From assembly GCA_950073835.1 (NCBI GenBank), contig CATMRP010000021.1:1-47245 (forward strand): 47,245 nucleotides of DNA, given 5' to 3'. Under the pieces are notes generated by a model that ran no database searches, was not told the origin of the DNA, and saw nothing but the letters and a program-made list of their open reading frames with translations. This DNA comes from an uncultured Alteromonadaceae bacterium. GTDB taxonomy: Bacteria > Pseudomonadota > Gammaproteobacteria > Enterobacterales > Alteromonadaceae. Positions 46,568 through 47,245 of the stretch are shown one piece after another (position 1 is the first letter of the stretch; each line of letters starts with the position of its first letter). The position numbers and the translations under genes were made by a program.

Positions 46568-47245
46568 ATGCATACCGCCGACGACTTTAAACAATTAGCA
46601 AAGCAGACATCCAACGGCCAATTACGGACCCGCTATTTAGCTTTGTATCATTTCAAGAAAGGAGAAACACGTACTCAGATAGCCGCTTACCTTGGGGTTG
46701 CCAGAGGCAGTGTTAATACATGGGTATCCAACTATCTGGCTCACGGACTTGAAGGCCTGCAATCCAAACCTAGTCCGGGTAGACCCTGCCAGCTCTCCGT
46801 CTCTCAGCGAGAACAGGTCGCACATTTTATTGAAGAAAACGCGGTTAAAAAGGAGGGAGGTCGTTTGATTGCACAGGATGTACGACAATACATTAGCGAC
46901 ACCTTCCAAATCGACTATCAGTTGCGAAACGTATACCGCATCATGGATACGCTCGGTTTCAGTTGGATAACCAGCCGCTCTAAACACCCTAAACAATCAC
47001 AGCAAACCCAAGATACTTTTAAAAAACTTCCAGTTGGAAACGATCCTTCACACTCCAGGTCATCTCCCTCTGGATCGCGTTGACGTCTGGTTCCAAGACG
47101 AAGCACGATTCGGTCAGCAAAATCAGACGTCCAGAATATGGGCTGCGAAGGGCAGCAGACCAAGAGTGGTAAAGCAACAGCAATTCGATTATGGCTATAT
47201 CTTTGGTGCGGTGTGTCCGAGCAATGGCAATACCCAGGCGCTTAT
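46568..47245 (+). pseudogene. IS630-family transposase, frame-broken and cut by the window end
   Basis: The first frame (46568-47083) encodes an N-terminal helix-turn-helix (TRTQIAAYLGVARGSVNTWV) and a linker GLQSKPSPGRP typical of IS630. At A6 (47021-47026) the homology moves to the +1 frame, which reads NFQLETILHTPGHLP, then VDVWFQDEARFGQQN with the first catalytic Asp, and continues to the window edge. One base too many, or two too few, in the A-run explains the break. A -1 programmed frameshift would not restore the frame. The rest of the DDE domain is beyond the window. Confidence 0.82.

Overview
The window looks like the chromosome of a marine gammaproteobacterium, most likely in the Alteromonadales (Alteromonadaceae). 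The core genes (rpoS, folA, obgE, rpmA, rplU, ispB, pepQ, slt, fadB, fadA) resemble their Enterobacterales and Alteromonadales counterparts throughout. Sulfotransferases, a calcium-binding repeat lipoprotein and several insertion sequences fit a marine accessory region. The species cannot be fixed from the sequence alone.

Layout. Positions 1-141 hold the 3' end of an IS1595-like element whose right end lies about 60 bp before rpoS. From 200 to 12,940 is a housekeeping block: rpoS (+); folA, obgE, rpmA and rplU (-); ispB (+); a ZIP metal transporter, pepQ and slt (-); then the fadBA beta-oxidation operon (+) behind a PsrA-like operator. A secreted metallo-beta-lactamase-fold protein (13.0-13.9 kb) marks the boundary.

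From 13.9 to 44.7 kb lies a large surface-glycan locus. Its left part holds gmhB and two paralogous secreted TIM-barrel-like proteins (-), divergent from gmhA (+), followed by a complete IS4-family element. The rest is about 25 kb of minus-strand genes with tiny gaps or overlaps. Read in transcription order from 44.65 kb they are: hddA kinase, GT2 glycosyltransferase, acyl-AMP ligase, chorismate-lyase-like protein, acyl carrier protein, two left-handed beta-helix acyltransferases, two sulfotransferase-like proteins, GT4 glycosyltransferase, a third beta-helix acyltransferase, an hddC-like nucleotidyltransferase, a third secreted TIM-barrel-like lipoprotein, a YdjM-like membrane protein, a HlyD-type adaptor, a TolC-type outer-membrane protein, a Wzx-type flippase, a TPR membrane protein, a GT39-like glycosyltransferase with an N-terminal beta-sandwich-like region, and a 1,696-residue thrombospondin type 3 repeat lipoprotein.

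How it may work together. GmhA, HddA, GmhB and HddC are the four steps from sedoheptulose 7-phosphate to GDP-D-glycero-alpha-D-manno-heptose. The chorismate-lyase-like protein, AMP ligase and ACP look like a route from chorismate to hydroxybenzoyl-S-ACP, with beta-helix acyltransferases next door as candidate transferases. My main hypothesis is a heptose-containing surface glycan modified with an aryl acyl group and sulfate, flipped by Wzx and possibly exported through the adaptor/TolC pair. This is inference from gene content and has not been shown.

The right end (45.2-47.2 kb) is a stack of insertion sequences: an IS110/IS1111-type element with a candidate bridge-RNA region, then an IS630-family transposase with a frame break, cut by the window edge.
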